A DNA stretch of 64,000 nt from Schizophyllum amplum (GCA_007026445.1 VDMD01000053.1:62001-126000), one strand, 5' to 3'. Positions 1 through 11,104 are shown, numbered from the stretch's first letter. A program made the numbers and translations. Notes: generated by a model not told the origin, from the sequence alone.

Positions 1-114
1 GGCGGCGTGCTGGAGGCGGGCCGGTTGGAGGCGCAGGTGGAGAGCGAGCTGGAGGAGATTGGGGTGTCGGTGTTTGAGATGGAGGATTTGGAGGCGATCT
101 TTACGGATAGGTGA
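1..114 (+). CDS. 3' end of an unidentified protein-coding gene (partial)
   Basis: Frame 1 is open from the first base to a TGA at 112-114 and gives a 37-residue C-terminus rich in Glu (GRLEAQVESELEEIG, then FEMEDLEAIFTDR). The composition (amphipathic, acidic, leucine-spaced) is that of a real helical tail and unlike the low-complexity repeats that begin immediately after the stop. The rest of the gene lies outside the window, so the product cannot be named. Confidence 0.5.
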   Translation, partial: GGVLEAGRLEAQVESELEEIGVSVFEMEDLEAIFTDR

Positions 115-315
115 TGCGCGGATGGCCCGCGCTGGAGAGATGCGAGGATGGCCGCGCTGGAGGGATGCGCGGATGGCCCGCGCTGGACAGATGTTGGCCC
201 GCGCTGGAGGGATGATGGCCCGCGCTGGAGGGATGATCGCGCCGGATATGTGGTCGCGGATGGACGATTGGTGGTCGGATGGACGATTGGTGGTCGGATG
301 GACGATTGGTGGTCG
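115..315. repeat. Two adjoining minisatellites, about 20-bp and 19-bp units
   Basis: From 115 to about 245 a degenerate unit around GATGGCCCGCGCTGGAGGGA recurs about six times. From about 250 to 315 the unit changes abruptly to GTGGTCGGATGGACGATTG, three to four copies. Several frames are open through both but none has gene-like composition. Confidence 0.85.
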
Positions 316-394
316 CGGATAGAACAACTGCTCCCGATAGATGATTACGGTGCGTGGTACTCATCGTGTGCGTTCGCGCCTGAATATTGACGAG

Positions 395-640
395 ACCTCT
401 CTTCAGACCTCTGCTCCCGTTCTTCAGACCTCTGTTTCCCTTCTACAGACCTCTGCTCCCGTTCTACAGACCATATTCTTTCGCTTCTGCTCCCGTTTCT
501 GCACGGCCAGTGCTCCCGTTTCTGCACGGTCAGCGCTCCCGTTTCTGCATGGCCAGTGCTCCCGTTTCTGCATGGCCAGCGCTCCCGTTTCTGCACGGCC
601 AGCGCTCCCGTTTCTGCACGGTCAGCGCCACCTCATGCGT
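395..640. repeat. CT-rich minisatellites, about 21-bp then 23-bp units
   Basis: Positions 395-480 hold about four copies of a unit related to GCTCCCGTTCTACAGACCTCT. Positions 488-630 hold about six copies of a 23-bp unit built on GCTCCCGTTTCTGCACGGCC with single-base variants. Both strands show long open frames, which are repeat translations. Confidence 0.9.
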
Positions 641-654
641 CTTCCATATCCCTG

Positions 655-985
655 TGACGACCCTTCCCCTGCCTCACGCAGACCCTTCCCCTACCTCACG
701 CAGACCCTCTTCCCCTCATTCATCCCACGCATGACGCGCTCCAAAATCATCAATCATCGTATGTAGATACAGCATCCTCCTCATTCGCACATAGGTACAG
801 CATCCTCCTCATTCGTACATAGGTTACAGCATCTTTCCTCATTCGTACATAGGTTACAGCATCTTCCTCATTCGCCGTATATATGTTTCACTCGTGCCCC
901 GTCGTCCTTTCAAGTACACCCTGCGAGCTACTGGCTAGTACATCCTGCGAGCTACTGGCTAGTACAACCTGCGAGCTACTGGTTA
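655..985. repeat. Three short tandem arrays
   Basis: At 655-715 a unit around CTCACGCAGACCCTTCCCCT recurs about three times. At 765-875 a unit around ACAGCATCCTCCTCATTCG recurs four times with small indels. At 905-985 a 24-bp unit around CCTGCGAGCTACTGGCTAGT recurs three times. Confidence 0.85.
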
Positions 986-1109
986 CTCGTAGGTCATCAT
1001 CATCGTCGTGTCTTCACGTACATCATGCAAGGTTTCATATCGTGTCTTCACGTACATCCTGCAACGTCCTTACATCGTGCAAGAAGTTTTGTATCATGCA
1101 AGTTCATGA

Positions 1110-1545
1110 CTATTCGTGCACCTCCTCTACCTCTCCTGCAAGTTTGCTACTACCCGTGCACGTCGTCTACTACCCCTGCAAGGTCGTCTACTACCCCTGC
1201 AAGGTCATCTACTACCCCTGCAAGGTCGTCTACTACCCGTGCACATCGTCTACTACTCGTGCAAGGTCGTCTACTACCCCTGCAAGGTCATCTACTACCC
1301 CTGCACGTCGTCTACTACCCGTGCACGTCGTCTACCTCTCCTGTAAGTCTACTAGTCGTGCACGTCGTCTACTATCCCTGCAAGGTCGTCTACTACCCGT
1401 GCGAGGTCGTCTACTACCCGTGCAAGGTCATCTACTACTCGTGCATGTCGTCTACTACTACTCGTGCACGTCGTCTACTACTCGTGCAAGGTCGTCTACT
1501 AAGTACTCGTGCACGTCATCTACTACCCCTGCAAGGTCATAACCA
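1110..1545. repeat. Minisatellite, about 20-21-bp unit
   Basis: About twenty copies of a unit around TCGTCTACTACCCCTGCAAG, with the variants CGTGCACG and CGTGCAAG alternating in places. Unit length drifts between 20 and 21 bp, so the translated frame rotates; this argues against coding. Confidence 0.9.
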
Positions 1546-1549
1546 CTCC

Positions 1550-3345
1550 CATGCCATCGTCGTCTATGACGAGGGAAGCATCGTTGAGGATGAGGGCTGC
1601 CGCCTGCGGCATCGATGTCGAGGCTGAGGGCGTCATCGTGGAGGATGGGGGCACCATCGTCGAAGAGAGGCTGCGCTATCGTCGAAGAGGAGGGCGCCAT
1701 CGTCGATGATGAGGACGATGGGGGCGCCATCGTTGCCAAGGATGAGAGCGGCATCGATGTCGAGGCTGAGGGCGTCATCGTGGAGGATGGGGGCGGTGTA
1801 ATCGTCGATGATGAGGGAGGCCTCGTTGAGGACGATGGGGGCGTCATCGTCCAGCATGAAGGCGCCATTGTCAAGTCGGATGATGAAGGTACCATTGTCG
1901 AGGATGGGGGCGCTATCGCCGAGCATGAGGGCAGCATGCCATCGTCCAGCATGAGGGTGGCCTCGTCGATGATGAGGGAGGCCTCGTCGAGCATGAGGGT
2001 GACCTCGTCGAAGATGAGAGCATGCCATCGTTGATGAGGGCGCCGATGTCGAGGATGCGGGAGGCCTCGTCAATGATGAGAGCGCCAAGGTCGATGATGA
2101 GGGAGGCATCGTCGAAGATGGGGGCACTATTGTCGAAGATGAGGGCAGCATGCCATCACCGAGTCGATGATGAGGCTGCGCTATCGTCGAAGAGAGGCCG
2201 CGCTATCGTCGAAGAGAGGCTGCGCTATCGTCGAAGAGGAGGGCGCCATCGTCGATGATGAGGACGATGGGGGCGCCATCGTCAATGATGAGGGTGCCCT
2301 CGCCGAGGACGATGAGGGTGGCCTCGTCGTCGATGAGGCCGCGCTATCGTCGAGTCCGATGATGAAGGCGCCGATGTCGAGCATGAAAGCATGCCATCGT
2401 CGAGGACGATGAGGGCGCCGTCGTCGAGGATGAGGGCGCCGTCGTTGATGATGAGGGCCGCATCGTCAATAATGAGGCCGCGCTATCGAGGACGATGAGG
2501 GCACCATCATCGAAGAGAGGCTGCGCTATCGTCGAAGAGAGGCCGCGCTATCGTCGAGGATGAGGGCCGCATCGTCGATGACGAGGAAGAGGGCGCCGTC
2601 ATTGACGATGAGGGCGCCGTCGTCTTGTCGAGGATGAGGGTGCCATCGTTGATGATGAGGGCAGAGTATGATGATGAGGGAGGCCTCGTTGTGGATGCGG
2701 GAGGCCATCGAGGACGAGGGCGTCCATTGTTGATGATGGGGGCCCCGATGTCGATGATGAGGGCACCATCGTCGAGCATGAGGGCGCCGTCGTCGATGAG
2801 GAGGGCGCCATCGTCGAGGACGATGGGGGCGCCATCGATGTCGAGGCTGAGGGCGCCATTGTCGAGCATGAGGACGCCATCGTCGAGGACGAGGCCGCGC
2901 TATCGTCGAAGATGATGGGGACGCCAAGGTCGAGGACGAGGGAAGCATCGTCAAGGACGATGGGGGTGGCATCGTTGAGGATGCGGGAGGCCATCGAGGA
3001 CGAGGGCGGCTGCATCGTTGAGGACGATGGGGGCGGCATCGCCGAGGACGATGGGGGCGCCATTGTCGAGTCAGATGATGAAGGTACCATTGTCAAGGAT
3101 GGGGGCACTACCGTCGAAGATGAGGGAAGCATTGTCAATAATGCGGGAGGCCTCATCGAAGATGAGGGTGGCATCGTCGATGATGAGGACGCCAAGGTCG
3201 ATGATGAGGGCGCCGTCGTCGAGTATGAGGGCGCCATCGTCGAGCATGAGGGCGCCATTGTCGAGGCTGATGAGGGCGCCGTCGTTGACGATGAGGGCGG
3301 CATTGTCGAGGATGAAGGCGCCGATGTCAAGGCTGAGGGCACCAC
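1550..3345. repeat. Long degenerate GATGAGGGCGCCATCGTCGA minisatellite
   Basis: About 1.8 kb of a short, strongly degenerate unit around GATGAGGGCGCCATCGTCGA, with higher-order blocks: for example, the stretch near 1,615-1,740 resembles the one near 2,165-2,280. On the + strand it translates as acidic strings such as EDEGGIVDDEGAIV. On the - strand it gives Ser/Pro-rich strings. Stops and frame changes occur throughout, so no gene is called. Confidence 0.9.
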
Positions 3346-3850
3346 CGAAAGCGATAGGATACCACCGAAAACGATATAGCCGCCCGAGGGAACGATATAG
3401 CCGCCGGCGAGGACGGCGAGTATGGGCTGGGAGGACGGTGGGCCGGGAGGACGGCGAGTATGGGCTGGGAGGACGGTGGGCCGGGAGGACGGCGAGTATG
3501 GGCAAAGACGGCGAGTATGGGCGAAGACGGTGAGTATGGGCGAAGACGGCGAGTATGGGCGGCGAGGACGGTGAGTATGGGCGAGGACTCAGGACGGTGG
3601 GCGGTGAATCGTACCACAGCTGAGAGCATCTTCTTCCCGAATATGCATGGTCCTGACTCCCCAGGTATGGGACCACGCTCGATCTGCAGTCGTTGGCCCC
3701 GCTCGAGTTGCAGTCGTTGGCCCCGCTCGATCTGCAGTCGTCGGCCCCGCTCGAGTTGCGGTCGTGCGGCAGGCTCTCCGTCCGGTCCACGCCACCGCGC
3801 TCGAGCTGCAGTCGCGTGCGGCAGGCTCGAGCTGTAGTCGTGCGCCACGC
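3345..3850. repeat. Three adjacent minisatellites
   Basis: At 3,345-3,410 a unit around ACCACCGAAAACGATA or AACGATATAGCCGCC repeats. At 3,410-3,595 GACGGCGAGTATGGGC-type units repeat with a longer two-part unit near the start. At 3,665-3,840 a unit of about 24 bp around CCGCTCGAGTTGCAGTCG repeats about seven times. The unit changes sharply at each border. Confidence 0.88.
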
Positions 3851-3909
3851 TTACCCTCGTCCTGCCCACTCGTCCAGGTCCTGAGGCTCCCTCCAGTCCT
3901 CATCCATCT

Positions 3910-4055
3910 CCCAAACATGACACGTCGCGGCTCATCTCCCAAACGTCGCGGCTCATCTCCCAGGCGTCGCGCCTCCATCTCCCAGGCGTCGTGTCTCATC
4001 ATATGCTGTGTCGCGTCTCGTTGTATGATGCGTCGCGTCTCGTTATATGATGCGG
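3910..4055. repeat. Two short tandem arrays
   Basis: A unit around CGTCGCGGCTCATCTCCCA recurs about four times, followed by a 17-18-bp unit around GCGTCTCGTTATATGATG. The DNA then becomes G-rich (4,055-4,260) with GGAGGGG runs. Confidence 0.8.
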
Positions 4056-4269
4056 GGAAAGAGGGGGAGGAGCACGACGGAGGGGACGGCGGGAAGAGGA
4101 CGGAGGGGGTGCCAGAGAGGAGGGAGGGGAGGGGGTGGAGGGGGTGGAGGGATAGCGTCGCAGGGGGAGGGGACGGGAGGGTACGACGACACGAGGACGG
4201 GAGGGGTACGACGACACGAGGACCGGAGGAAAGGGGGCAGTGGGAAGGCGGAAGGGAGGGGGCGATTCG

Positions 4270-6710
4270 ACCCCTTGTCCTAGGCGTGTGCCTCCTCCTC
4301 CTTCGTCTACCCGAGGGCGTCAGCGGTCTCCTCCTTCGTCGACCCCAGCGGCGCCTCCTTCGACCCCAGCGGCGCGTCCTTTGTCGACCCGCCGAGGGCA
4401 AAGCGCCTCCTCCTTCGACCCCGAGGGGCGTCTTCTTCGGGCGCCTCCTCCGCCTTCTTCGACCCGCCGAAGGCGTCGGTCTCCTCCTCCTCCTAGCCGG
4501 GCTCCTTCGACCCCGAGGGCGGTCGACTCCTCCTTCGTCGACCCGCCGAGGGGCGTCAGCGGTCGCCTCCTCCTTCAACTCGAGGGCGAATCGCCTCCTT
4601 CGACTCCTTAGAGGGCGTCGGTCTCCTTCGACCCGAGAGGCGGTCTCCTCTCTCGACCTAGGGGCGTTCACTCCTCTGTCGACCCCGAGGGCGTCGACTC
4701 CTTCTCCTCGAGGGCGGTCAGCGCCTCCTTCGACTCCCCGAGGGCGTCGGTCTCCTTCGACCCGCCGAGGGGCGTCGTCGGCCTCCTTCGACCCGCCGAG
4801 GGCATAGCTCGACTCCTTCGTCGACCCCGAGGGCGGTCAGCGCCTCCGTCGACCCCGAGGGGCGTCAGCGGTCTCCTTCGCCGCCGAGGGCGGTCGGCCT
4901 CCTCCTCCTCCTAGCCGCCGAGGGCTTCGGTTGCCTCCTTCGACCCGCCGAGGACGTCTTCTTCTCTTTCTCCTCCTAGGCGGGCGTCGACTGCGACGGG
5001 GGCGTCAGCGGTCTCCTTCGACCCCGAGGGCGTAGTCGGCTCCTCCTTCGACTCCTTCGACCACCCGACGCCTCCTTAGACCCGCCGAGGGGCGTCCGCG
5101 CCTCCTCCTCCGGCGGTCGCCTCCTTCGACCCCGAGGGGCGTCGGTCGCCTCCTTGGAGGGCGTCAGCGCCTCCTCCTCCTTCGACTACCCGAGGGGCGG
5201 CTCGGCCTCCTCCTCCTCGAGGGGCGGTCAGCCTCCTCCTTCGACTCGCCGAGGGCGTCAGCTCCTCCTTCGACCCACCGAGGGCGTCGGCCTCCTTCGA
5301 CCCGCCGAGGGCGTCGGTCGCCTCCTCCTCCTAGGGCGTCGACTCCTTCGACTTCGACCCGCCGAGGGGCGTCAGCGCCTCCTCCTCTCTCGACCCCGGG
5401 GGCGTCCGCGCCTTCTTTGACCCCGAGGGCGGTCGGTCTCCTTCTCCTTCGACCCGCCGAGGGACGTCGGGCGACTCCTTCGACCCGCCGAGGGGCGGTC
5501 AGCGTCTCCTTCGACTCCTCCGAGGGCTTCGGTCGTCCTCCTAGGCGGGCGTCGACTTCGACCCCGAGGGCGTCGGTCGGTCGCCTTCGACCCCGAGGGG
5601 CGCCTCCTTCGACTCCTCGAGAGGTGGTCGACTCCTCCTCCTTCTTCGACCCCGAGGGCGTCCTCCTCCTCCTTCGACGCCGAGGGCGAATCGACTCCTC
5701 CTAGGGCGGTCGCCTTCGACTCCTAGGGCATCCGCGCCTCCTTCGACTACCCGCCGAGGGCATCGGCTCCTCCTTCGTCTACCCGAGGGCGTCAGCGGCC
5801 TCCTTCGACCCCGAGGGGCGGCTGCGCCTCCTTCGACCCCGAGGACGTCGACTCCTCCTTCGACCTCGAGGGCGTCGGCTCCTCCTTCGACCCGCCGAGG
5901 ACGTCGACTCCTTCTTCGACTCCTCGAGGGCGTCAGCCTCCTCCTCCTTCGACCCGCCGAGAGGCGGTCGGCCTCCTTCGACCCCAGCGGCGACTCCTTC
6001 TTCGTCTACCCGCCGAGGGGCGTCGTCGGCCCGACTCCTTCAACCCACCGAGGGCGGTCAGCGGTCTCCTCCTCTGTTGACCCCAGCGGCGTCAGCTTCC
6101 TTCGTCTACCCCAGCGGCGCCTCCTTCTTTGACTAGGGCGTTGACTCCTTCGACCCGCCGAGGGGCGTCCGCGAAGCGCCTCCTTCGACCCGCCGAGGGC
6201 GACTCCTCCTCCTCTCTCGACGCTGAGGGCGTCCGCGCCTCCTTCGACCCGCCGAGGGCGGTCAGCGCCTTCGACTAGGGGCGTCGTCGGCCTCCTCCTT
6301 CGTCGACCCGCCGAGGGCGGTCGGCTCCTCCTCCTCCTAGGCGGGCGTCGGTCTCCTTCGACCCGCCGAGGGCGGTCGGTCGCCTTCGACCCACCGAGAG
6401 GCGTCAGCCTCCTTCGACCCGCCGGGGGCGTCCGCGCCTCCTCCTTCTTCGACCCGAGAGGCGGTCGACTCCTCCTTCGACTTCGACTGAGGGCGGTCGG
6501 TCTCCTCCTTCTTCTCAAGGCGGTCGACCTCCTTCGACCCCGAGGGCTTCGGTCGGCCTCCTTCGACCCACCGAGGGCGTCCTCCTCCTTGGAGGGGCGG
6601 CGTCGGTCACCTCCTTCGACTCCTAGACGGGCGACTTCTTTGACCCGCCGAGGACGTCAGCGCCTCCTTCGACCCCGAGGGCGTCGGCCTCCTTCTTCGA
6701 CCCGCCGAGG
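4270..6710. repeat. 2.4-kb CTCCTTCGACCCGCCGAGGG minisatellite
   Basis: Roughly a hundred degenerate copies of a unit around CTCCTTCGACCCGCCGAGGG, often followed by GCGTC or GCGGTC; unit length varies from about 20 to 35 bp. Open frames occur on both strands but rotate with the variable unit length. No other sequence interrupts the array. Confidence 0.92.
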
Positions 6711-6711
6711 G

Positions 6712-7215
6712 AGGAAGCAGGGGAAGGGGTAATGAGGGGGGAAGCAGGGGAAGGGAGGAAGAGGCGCGAGAGGGAGCGAGGAAAGGGAGCAAGGGGGAGG
6801 AAAGACGGGGGGGGTGAGGAGAGGGAGCGAGAGGGAGGTGAGGAGAGGGAGGCAACATTGACGAGGTGGAGAGGAGCGAGAGCAGGAGAGGGAGGCAACG
6901 GGAAACGAACGAGGGGGATGGGGGGGACGAGGCGAGCAGAGGGAAAAGGGCGAGCGGAGAGGAGAGAAGGAGCGGAAGAAGGAGAGGCGCGAGAGGGGAG
7001 GAGGGGAGGGGGGAGGAAGGAGGGGGGAGGAAGGAGGGGGGGGGCGAAGAGGGAGGCGATAAGGGAAGGAACGGGGAGGGGAGGGAGACAGATGAGGGGG
7101 AGGGGATGGGAAATGGATGAAGGGGAGGAGGGGAGCTCGACGAGCGAGAGGGAGGGGAGCTCGACGAGCGAGAGGGAGGAGAGGAGCAGGCGAGATGGGG
7201 GGAGGTGAGAGGGAG
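6712..7215. repeat. About 500-bp nearly pure purine tract (+ strand)
   Basis: The + strand is almost only A and G, in runs such as GGGGAGG, with very few pyrimidines. Long G-runs (up to nine G at about 7,039-7,048) are frequent. The complementary strand is a matching pyrimidine tract. Such sequence can form triplex or G-quadruplex DNA (established knowledge); whether it does so here is not shown. Confidence 0.85.
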
Positions 7216-7342
7216 GAGGAGCAAGGAGAGTCATGAAACTTGACGTAGGATAGCTAGAAGCCAGTGTCCTGGTGACAAAAGGAAATATGAGAGGATGAAA
7301 GTTGAGAGAACCACAAAAACCTACTGCTTTCTCGATCGCCAA

Positions 7343-7426
7343 ACCCGAGACGGGATTCGAACCCGCAACCTCCGCCTGCAGATGCGGCACCGGAAAGCGA
7401 CGTCATAACCATTAGACAACTCGGGC
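7343..7426 (-). tRNA. tRNA-Arg (anticodon CCG) with a 12-nt intron
   Basis: Reading down from 7,426, all arms fold. The acceptor pairs GCCCGAG with CTCGGGT (G1-U72 wobble). Positions 10-25 form the D arm. The anticodon stem is TCGCT with GGCGG. The variable loop is AGGTT. The T arm is GCGGG-TTCGAAT-CCCGT and contains a consensus B box. The stem pairs only if 12 nt (7,378-7,389) are removed after position 37, the canonical eukaryotic tRNA intron site. The anticodon CCG then lies at 7,391-7,393 and the mature length is 72 nt before the discriminator (T at 7,342). It reads CGG Arg codons. It is a single-copy island between a purine tract and minisatellites. Confidence 0.9.
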
Positions 7427-8100
7427 GGTAGCAGTGGATCAGTAAGGAGGAGACATACTACATTAGCGGAACGAGGGATGGACGGAGTAGGAGAGAGAGG
7501 ATGGTAAACCAGGATGCGCAGGGAATGATGTGGGGAGGGGAATGGAGGTTGACGGGACACGGCAAGGGCGGCGGGTAGCCAGGCGCGGCGATGATCATGC
7601 ACGGGGGCGATGATCATGCACGGGAGTGACGAGCGGGAAGGGGAGACGGCGACGATTCGGATGAGGGCAGTAACGCGCGCGTGATGGCGGGAGGCAAGAG
7701 GCGGGTGCGGCGGTGCGCGACGTGGGAGCCCGCGTGATGTGTGATCGGCCGTCGACGCGTCCTTGTCTGTGACCGCCATGTCCGCCGACGTCATCCATCC
7801 ATCGACGGTGCTACCCTACGATACGCACTCGTCTCCCGCAACGCATACATGCACTCTCGAACGCTCCCTTCTCCACTCTCAACGCTCACAATCTTCCCTC
7901 TCGTCACCTGTGCGCGTCCTTCACGCCACCCGCGCACTTCCCCCAATCACCACCCCTCCCTTCACCCTCCTCCCTCCTCTCTCGCCCTCCTATCCCCCAA
8001 TCACCACCCCTTCCTTCACCGTCCCCTTTTACCCCCCTCTATAACCCTAAATCTAACCCTCCCTCCTCCCTCCTCCCCCTCATCCTCGCCCTCTCGCCCT
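7427..8100. other. Intergenic spacer, no gene recognised
   Basis: Non-repetitive GC-rich DNA downstream of the array that ends near 7,215. Short open frames exist on both strands but none shows a domain, splice-linked continuation or composition that would support a gene. Confidence 0.5.
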
Positions 8101-8104
8101 CCCT

Positions 8105-8215
8105 TCCCTTGTCCTCTCCCTTCCTCCCTCCTCCCTCCTCCCTCCTCCCTCCTCCCTCCTCCCTCCTCCCTCCTCCCTCCTCCCTCCTCCCTCCTCCCTC
8201 GCCCTCGCCCTCTCT
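8105..8215. repeat. (CCTCCCT)n microsatellite
   Basis: About fourteen near-perfect copies of the 7-bp unit CCTCCCT, the most homogeneous array in the window. Homogeneity suggests recent expansion. Confidence 0.92.
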
Positions 8216-8259
8216 CCTATGCCGGGGGGACGCTGGCGCGTTGAGGTACAGCTTCCGCG

Positions 8260-10340
8260 CGCTCGAGCGCGGGGAAACGCACGACCGTTGGGGGCTCGAC
8301 CGCCGCGCTGAGGGGAGGGCTCGAGCGCGTTGAGGGGGACGCTGGCGCGTTGAAGGGAGGGCTCAAGCGTTGGGGGAAGCTGGACGCGACGGACGAGCGG
8401 GGAGGGGATCGAGCGTTGAGGTACAGCTTCCGCGCTGAAGGGGCGCTCGGCCGCCGCGCTGAAGAGGTCGCTCGACCGCCGCGCTGAAGGGCTCGCTGGA
8501 CCGCCGCGCTGAAGGGGAGCTCGCTCGACCGCCGCGCTGAAGGGAAGCTCGACCGCCGCGCTGAAGGGGCGCCCGCTCGACCGCCGCGCTGAAGGGGCGC
8601 TCGCTCACCCGCCGCGCTGAAGGGGCGCCCGCTCGTCCGCCGGGCGTCGAAGGGGGCAGGGCTCGCTTGCCGCGCTGAAGGTGCTCACCCGCCAGGGGCG
8701 CTCGCTCGCCCGCCGCGCTGAAGGCTCGTCCACTCACCCGCCCGCCGCGCTGAAGGGTCGCCCGCCCGCCGCGCTGAAGAGGCAGGGCTCGCCCGCCGCG
8801 CTGAAGGGGAGCTCGACCGCCGCGCTGAAGGGGCGCTCGCCCGCCGCCGCGCTGAAGGGGGAGCTCACTCGCCCGCCGCGTTGAAGGCTCGTCCGCTCGC
8901 CGCGCTGAAGGCTCGCTCGCCCGCCGCGCTGAAGGGGCGCCCGCCCGCCGCGCTGAAGGGGCGCTCGACCCGACCGCCGCGCTGAAGGGCTCGCTCGACC
9001 GCCGTCGAAAGGAGGGTTCGCCCGCCACGCTGAAGGGGCGCTCGCCCGCCTGGCGCGCTGAAGAGGTCGTCCGCTCGCCCGCCGCGCCGTCGAAAGGAGG
9101 GCTCGCCGCGCTTAAGGCTCGCTCGCCCGCCGCGCTGAAGGGGGAGGGCTCGCTCGCGCACGTCGAAGACGGCAAACTCACACGCTGCGCTGAAGGGGCG
9201 TCCGCTCGCCGCGCTGAGAGGGGGAGCTCGAGCGCGTGGGGGGGACGCTCGAGCATTGAGGGGGAGGGCTCGAGGCGACGGGCTCGAGGACTCGCTCGCT
9301 CACCCGCCGTCGAAAGGGGCGCTCGACCGCTCGCCCGCCGCGCTGAAGGGGCGCTCGACCGCCGCGCTGAAGGGGGGGTCGCCCGCCGCGCTGAAGAGGG
9401 AGCTCGCTCGCCCACCGCGCTGAAGGCTCGTCCGCCCGCCGCGCTGAGAGGGGGAGGGGCTCGCTCGACCGCGCCGTCGAAAGAAGGGGCGCTCGCACGC
9501 CGCGCCGTCGAAAGAAGGGGCAGGGCTCGCCGCGCCGCGCTGAAGGGGAGGGCTCGCCCGCCGCGCTGAGAGGGGGAGCTCGCTCGACCGCCGCGCTGAA
9601 GGCTCGTCCGCTCGACCGCCGCGCTGAAGGGGGCGTTCGCCCGCCGCGCTGAAGGGCTCGCTCGCCCGCCGCGTTGAAGGGCCGAGTTCGCCGCGCTGAA
9701 GGGGCGCTCGCCCGCCCGCCGCGCTGAAGGGGAGCTCGACCGCCGCGTTGAAGGGGCGCTCACACGCCGCGTTGAGGGCTCGCTCGCTCGACCGCCGCGC
9801 TGAAGGGCTCGCCCGCTCGACCGTCGTTGAAGGGGAGCTCGCCCGCCGCGCTGAAGGCTCGACCGCCCGCCGCGCTGAAGGCTCGACCGCCCGCCGCGCT
9901 GAAGGGGCGCTCGCCCGCCGCGCTGAAGGGGCGCTCGCCCGCCGCGCTGAGGGGCGCCCGCCCGCCGCTGAAAGCTCGTCCGCCCGCCGCGCTGAAGGGG
10001 CGCTCGACGAAGGGGGCCGCGAGGGGGTCGCTCGACCGCCGCGCTGAAGAGATCGCCCGCCGCGCTGAAGGGCCGAGTTCGCCCGCCGCGAGGTCGAAGA
10101 GGCGCTCGCTCGCCCGCCGCGCTGAAGGCCCGCCCGCTGCGTTGAAGCTGAAGGGGCGCCCGCCCGCCCGCCGCGCTGAAGGGGCGCTCGACCGCCGCGT
10201 TGAAGGGCAGGGCTCGCTCAAGGCGACGCGGGACGAAGGGGGACGAAGAGGGCGAAGGGGTCGAAGAGGGGCGAAAGTGCTCGAGGGCTCGCTCGCTGAA
10301 GGGACGCTCGCTTGCCCGCCGCGCTGAAGGGGGCGAAGAG
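8260..10340. repeat. 2-kb CCGCGCTGAAGGGGCGCTCG minisatellite
   Basis: Dozens of copies of a unit around GACCGCCGCGCTGAAGGGGC with 20-30-bp spacing. The invariant core is CCGCGCTGAAG. The - strand reads as a frame of over 700 codons made of QRGGRAPL-like repeats, but unit lengths are irregular, the composition follows the DNA repeat, and there is no flanking gene structure. Confidence 0.92.
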
Positions 10341-10500
10341 GTCGAAGGGGGCGAAGGGGGCGAAGAGGGACGACGCGGGCGAAGACGAAGAGGGCCGGGA
10401 GAGGGTGACGAAGGGGGGCGAAGAGGGAGGGGGAGGCCTCGAGAGGAGGCTCGAGCGAGGAGGGGCTCGAAGGGGAGAGGAGCCCGCCCGAGTGTTGAGG
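10340..10500. repeat. GA-rich degenerate array
   Basis: GGGCGAAGAGG-type units follow directly on the preceding array and grade into GGAGGGGG-type purine-rich DNA. Confidence 0.75.
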
Positions 10501-10519
10501 GCGAGGGGCTTGCGCGTTG

Positions 10520-10676
10520 CCAACCTTCAGTCAACAGTCGTTTCCTAAGTCAACAGTCGTTTCCTAAGTCAACAGTCGTTTCCCAAGTCAACAGTCGTTT
10601 CCTAAGTCAACAGTCGTTTCCTAAGTCAACAGTCGTTTCCCAAGTCAACAGTCGTTTCCCAAGTCAACAGTCGTTT
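10520..10676. repeat. 19-bp minisatellite, eight near-perfect copies
   Basis: The unit AGTCAACAGTCGTTTCCTA recurs eight times with C/T variation at one position. It is clean enough to be a useful length-polymorphic marker. Confidence 0.95.
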
Positions 10677-10734
10677 TCAGGCTATGCGGATGTTCATCTA
10701 AACCGTATGTGCAGGGACTGGAATGCCGGTAGGG

Positions 10735-10892
10735 GAGGGCTTGACACGGCGAAAGCTCGAGAGCTTGACACGGCGAAAGCTCGAGAGCTTGACACTGCGG
10801 GAGCTCGAGGGCTTGACACGGCGAAAGCTCGAGGGCTTGACACGGCGGGAGCTCGAGGGCTTGACACGGCGAAAGCTCGAGGGCTTGACACC
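10735..10892. repeat. 24-bp minisatellite
   Basis: Six to seven copies of GGGCTTGACACGGCGAAAGC followed by TCGA. Variants alternate between GGCGAAAGC and GGCGGGAGC, giving a two-type pattern within the array. About 210 bp of unique DNA without a recognisable gene follow. Confidence 0.93.
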
Positions 10893-11104
10893 CGGGCGTA
10901 AGCGCCTGTCCGGAATGAAAAATCAGGATCTTTGAGGCGGACGATAGGTGTTTGCTTGCTTGAAAATCTGGTTTCCCGTGATCCTAAGGATTTTGCGACG
11001 TCGAAAATTAATACCGTCGAAAATTAACACCGTCGGAACTGCGAGATATAATTGCCAGGAATACCGGGAATTGGGAATTGTTCATGTTTCCGCTACCGTC
11101 TACT

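Noticed and set aside
1550..3345. Acidic + strand frames (EDEGGIVDDEGAIV) as a repeat protein
   Set aside because: Frames change and stop every few hundred bases as the unit length drifts, so coding is not supported.
6623..7390. Pro/Ser/Leu-rich - strand frames across the purine tract
   Set aside because: Simple translation of a polypyrimidine strand that also overlaps the tRNA gene.
8041..8062. Telomere-like AACCCTAAATCTAACCCT
   Set aside because: Only one CCCTAA unit and one imperfect partner; not an array, so chance or a trivial remnant.
8363..10534. A - strand open frame of more than 700 codons (QRGGRAPL repeats)
   Set aside because: It is the translation of a GC-rich minisatellite with irregular unit length. 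Other frames are open too, and there is no non-repetitive domain, promoter context or splice structure.
10520..10676. CRISPR-like array
   Set aside because: The 19-bp repeats are directly adjacent with no spacers, and the genome is clearly eukaryotic.
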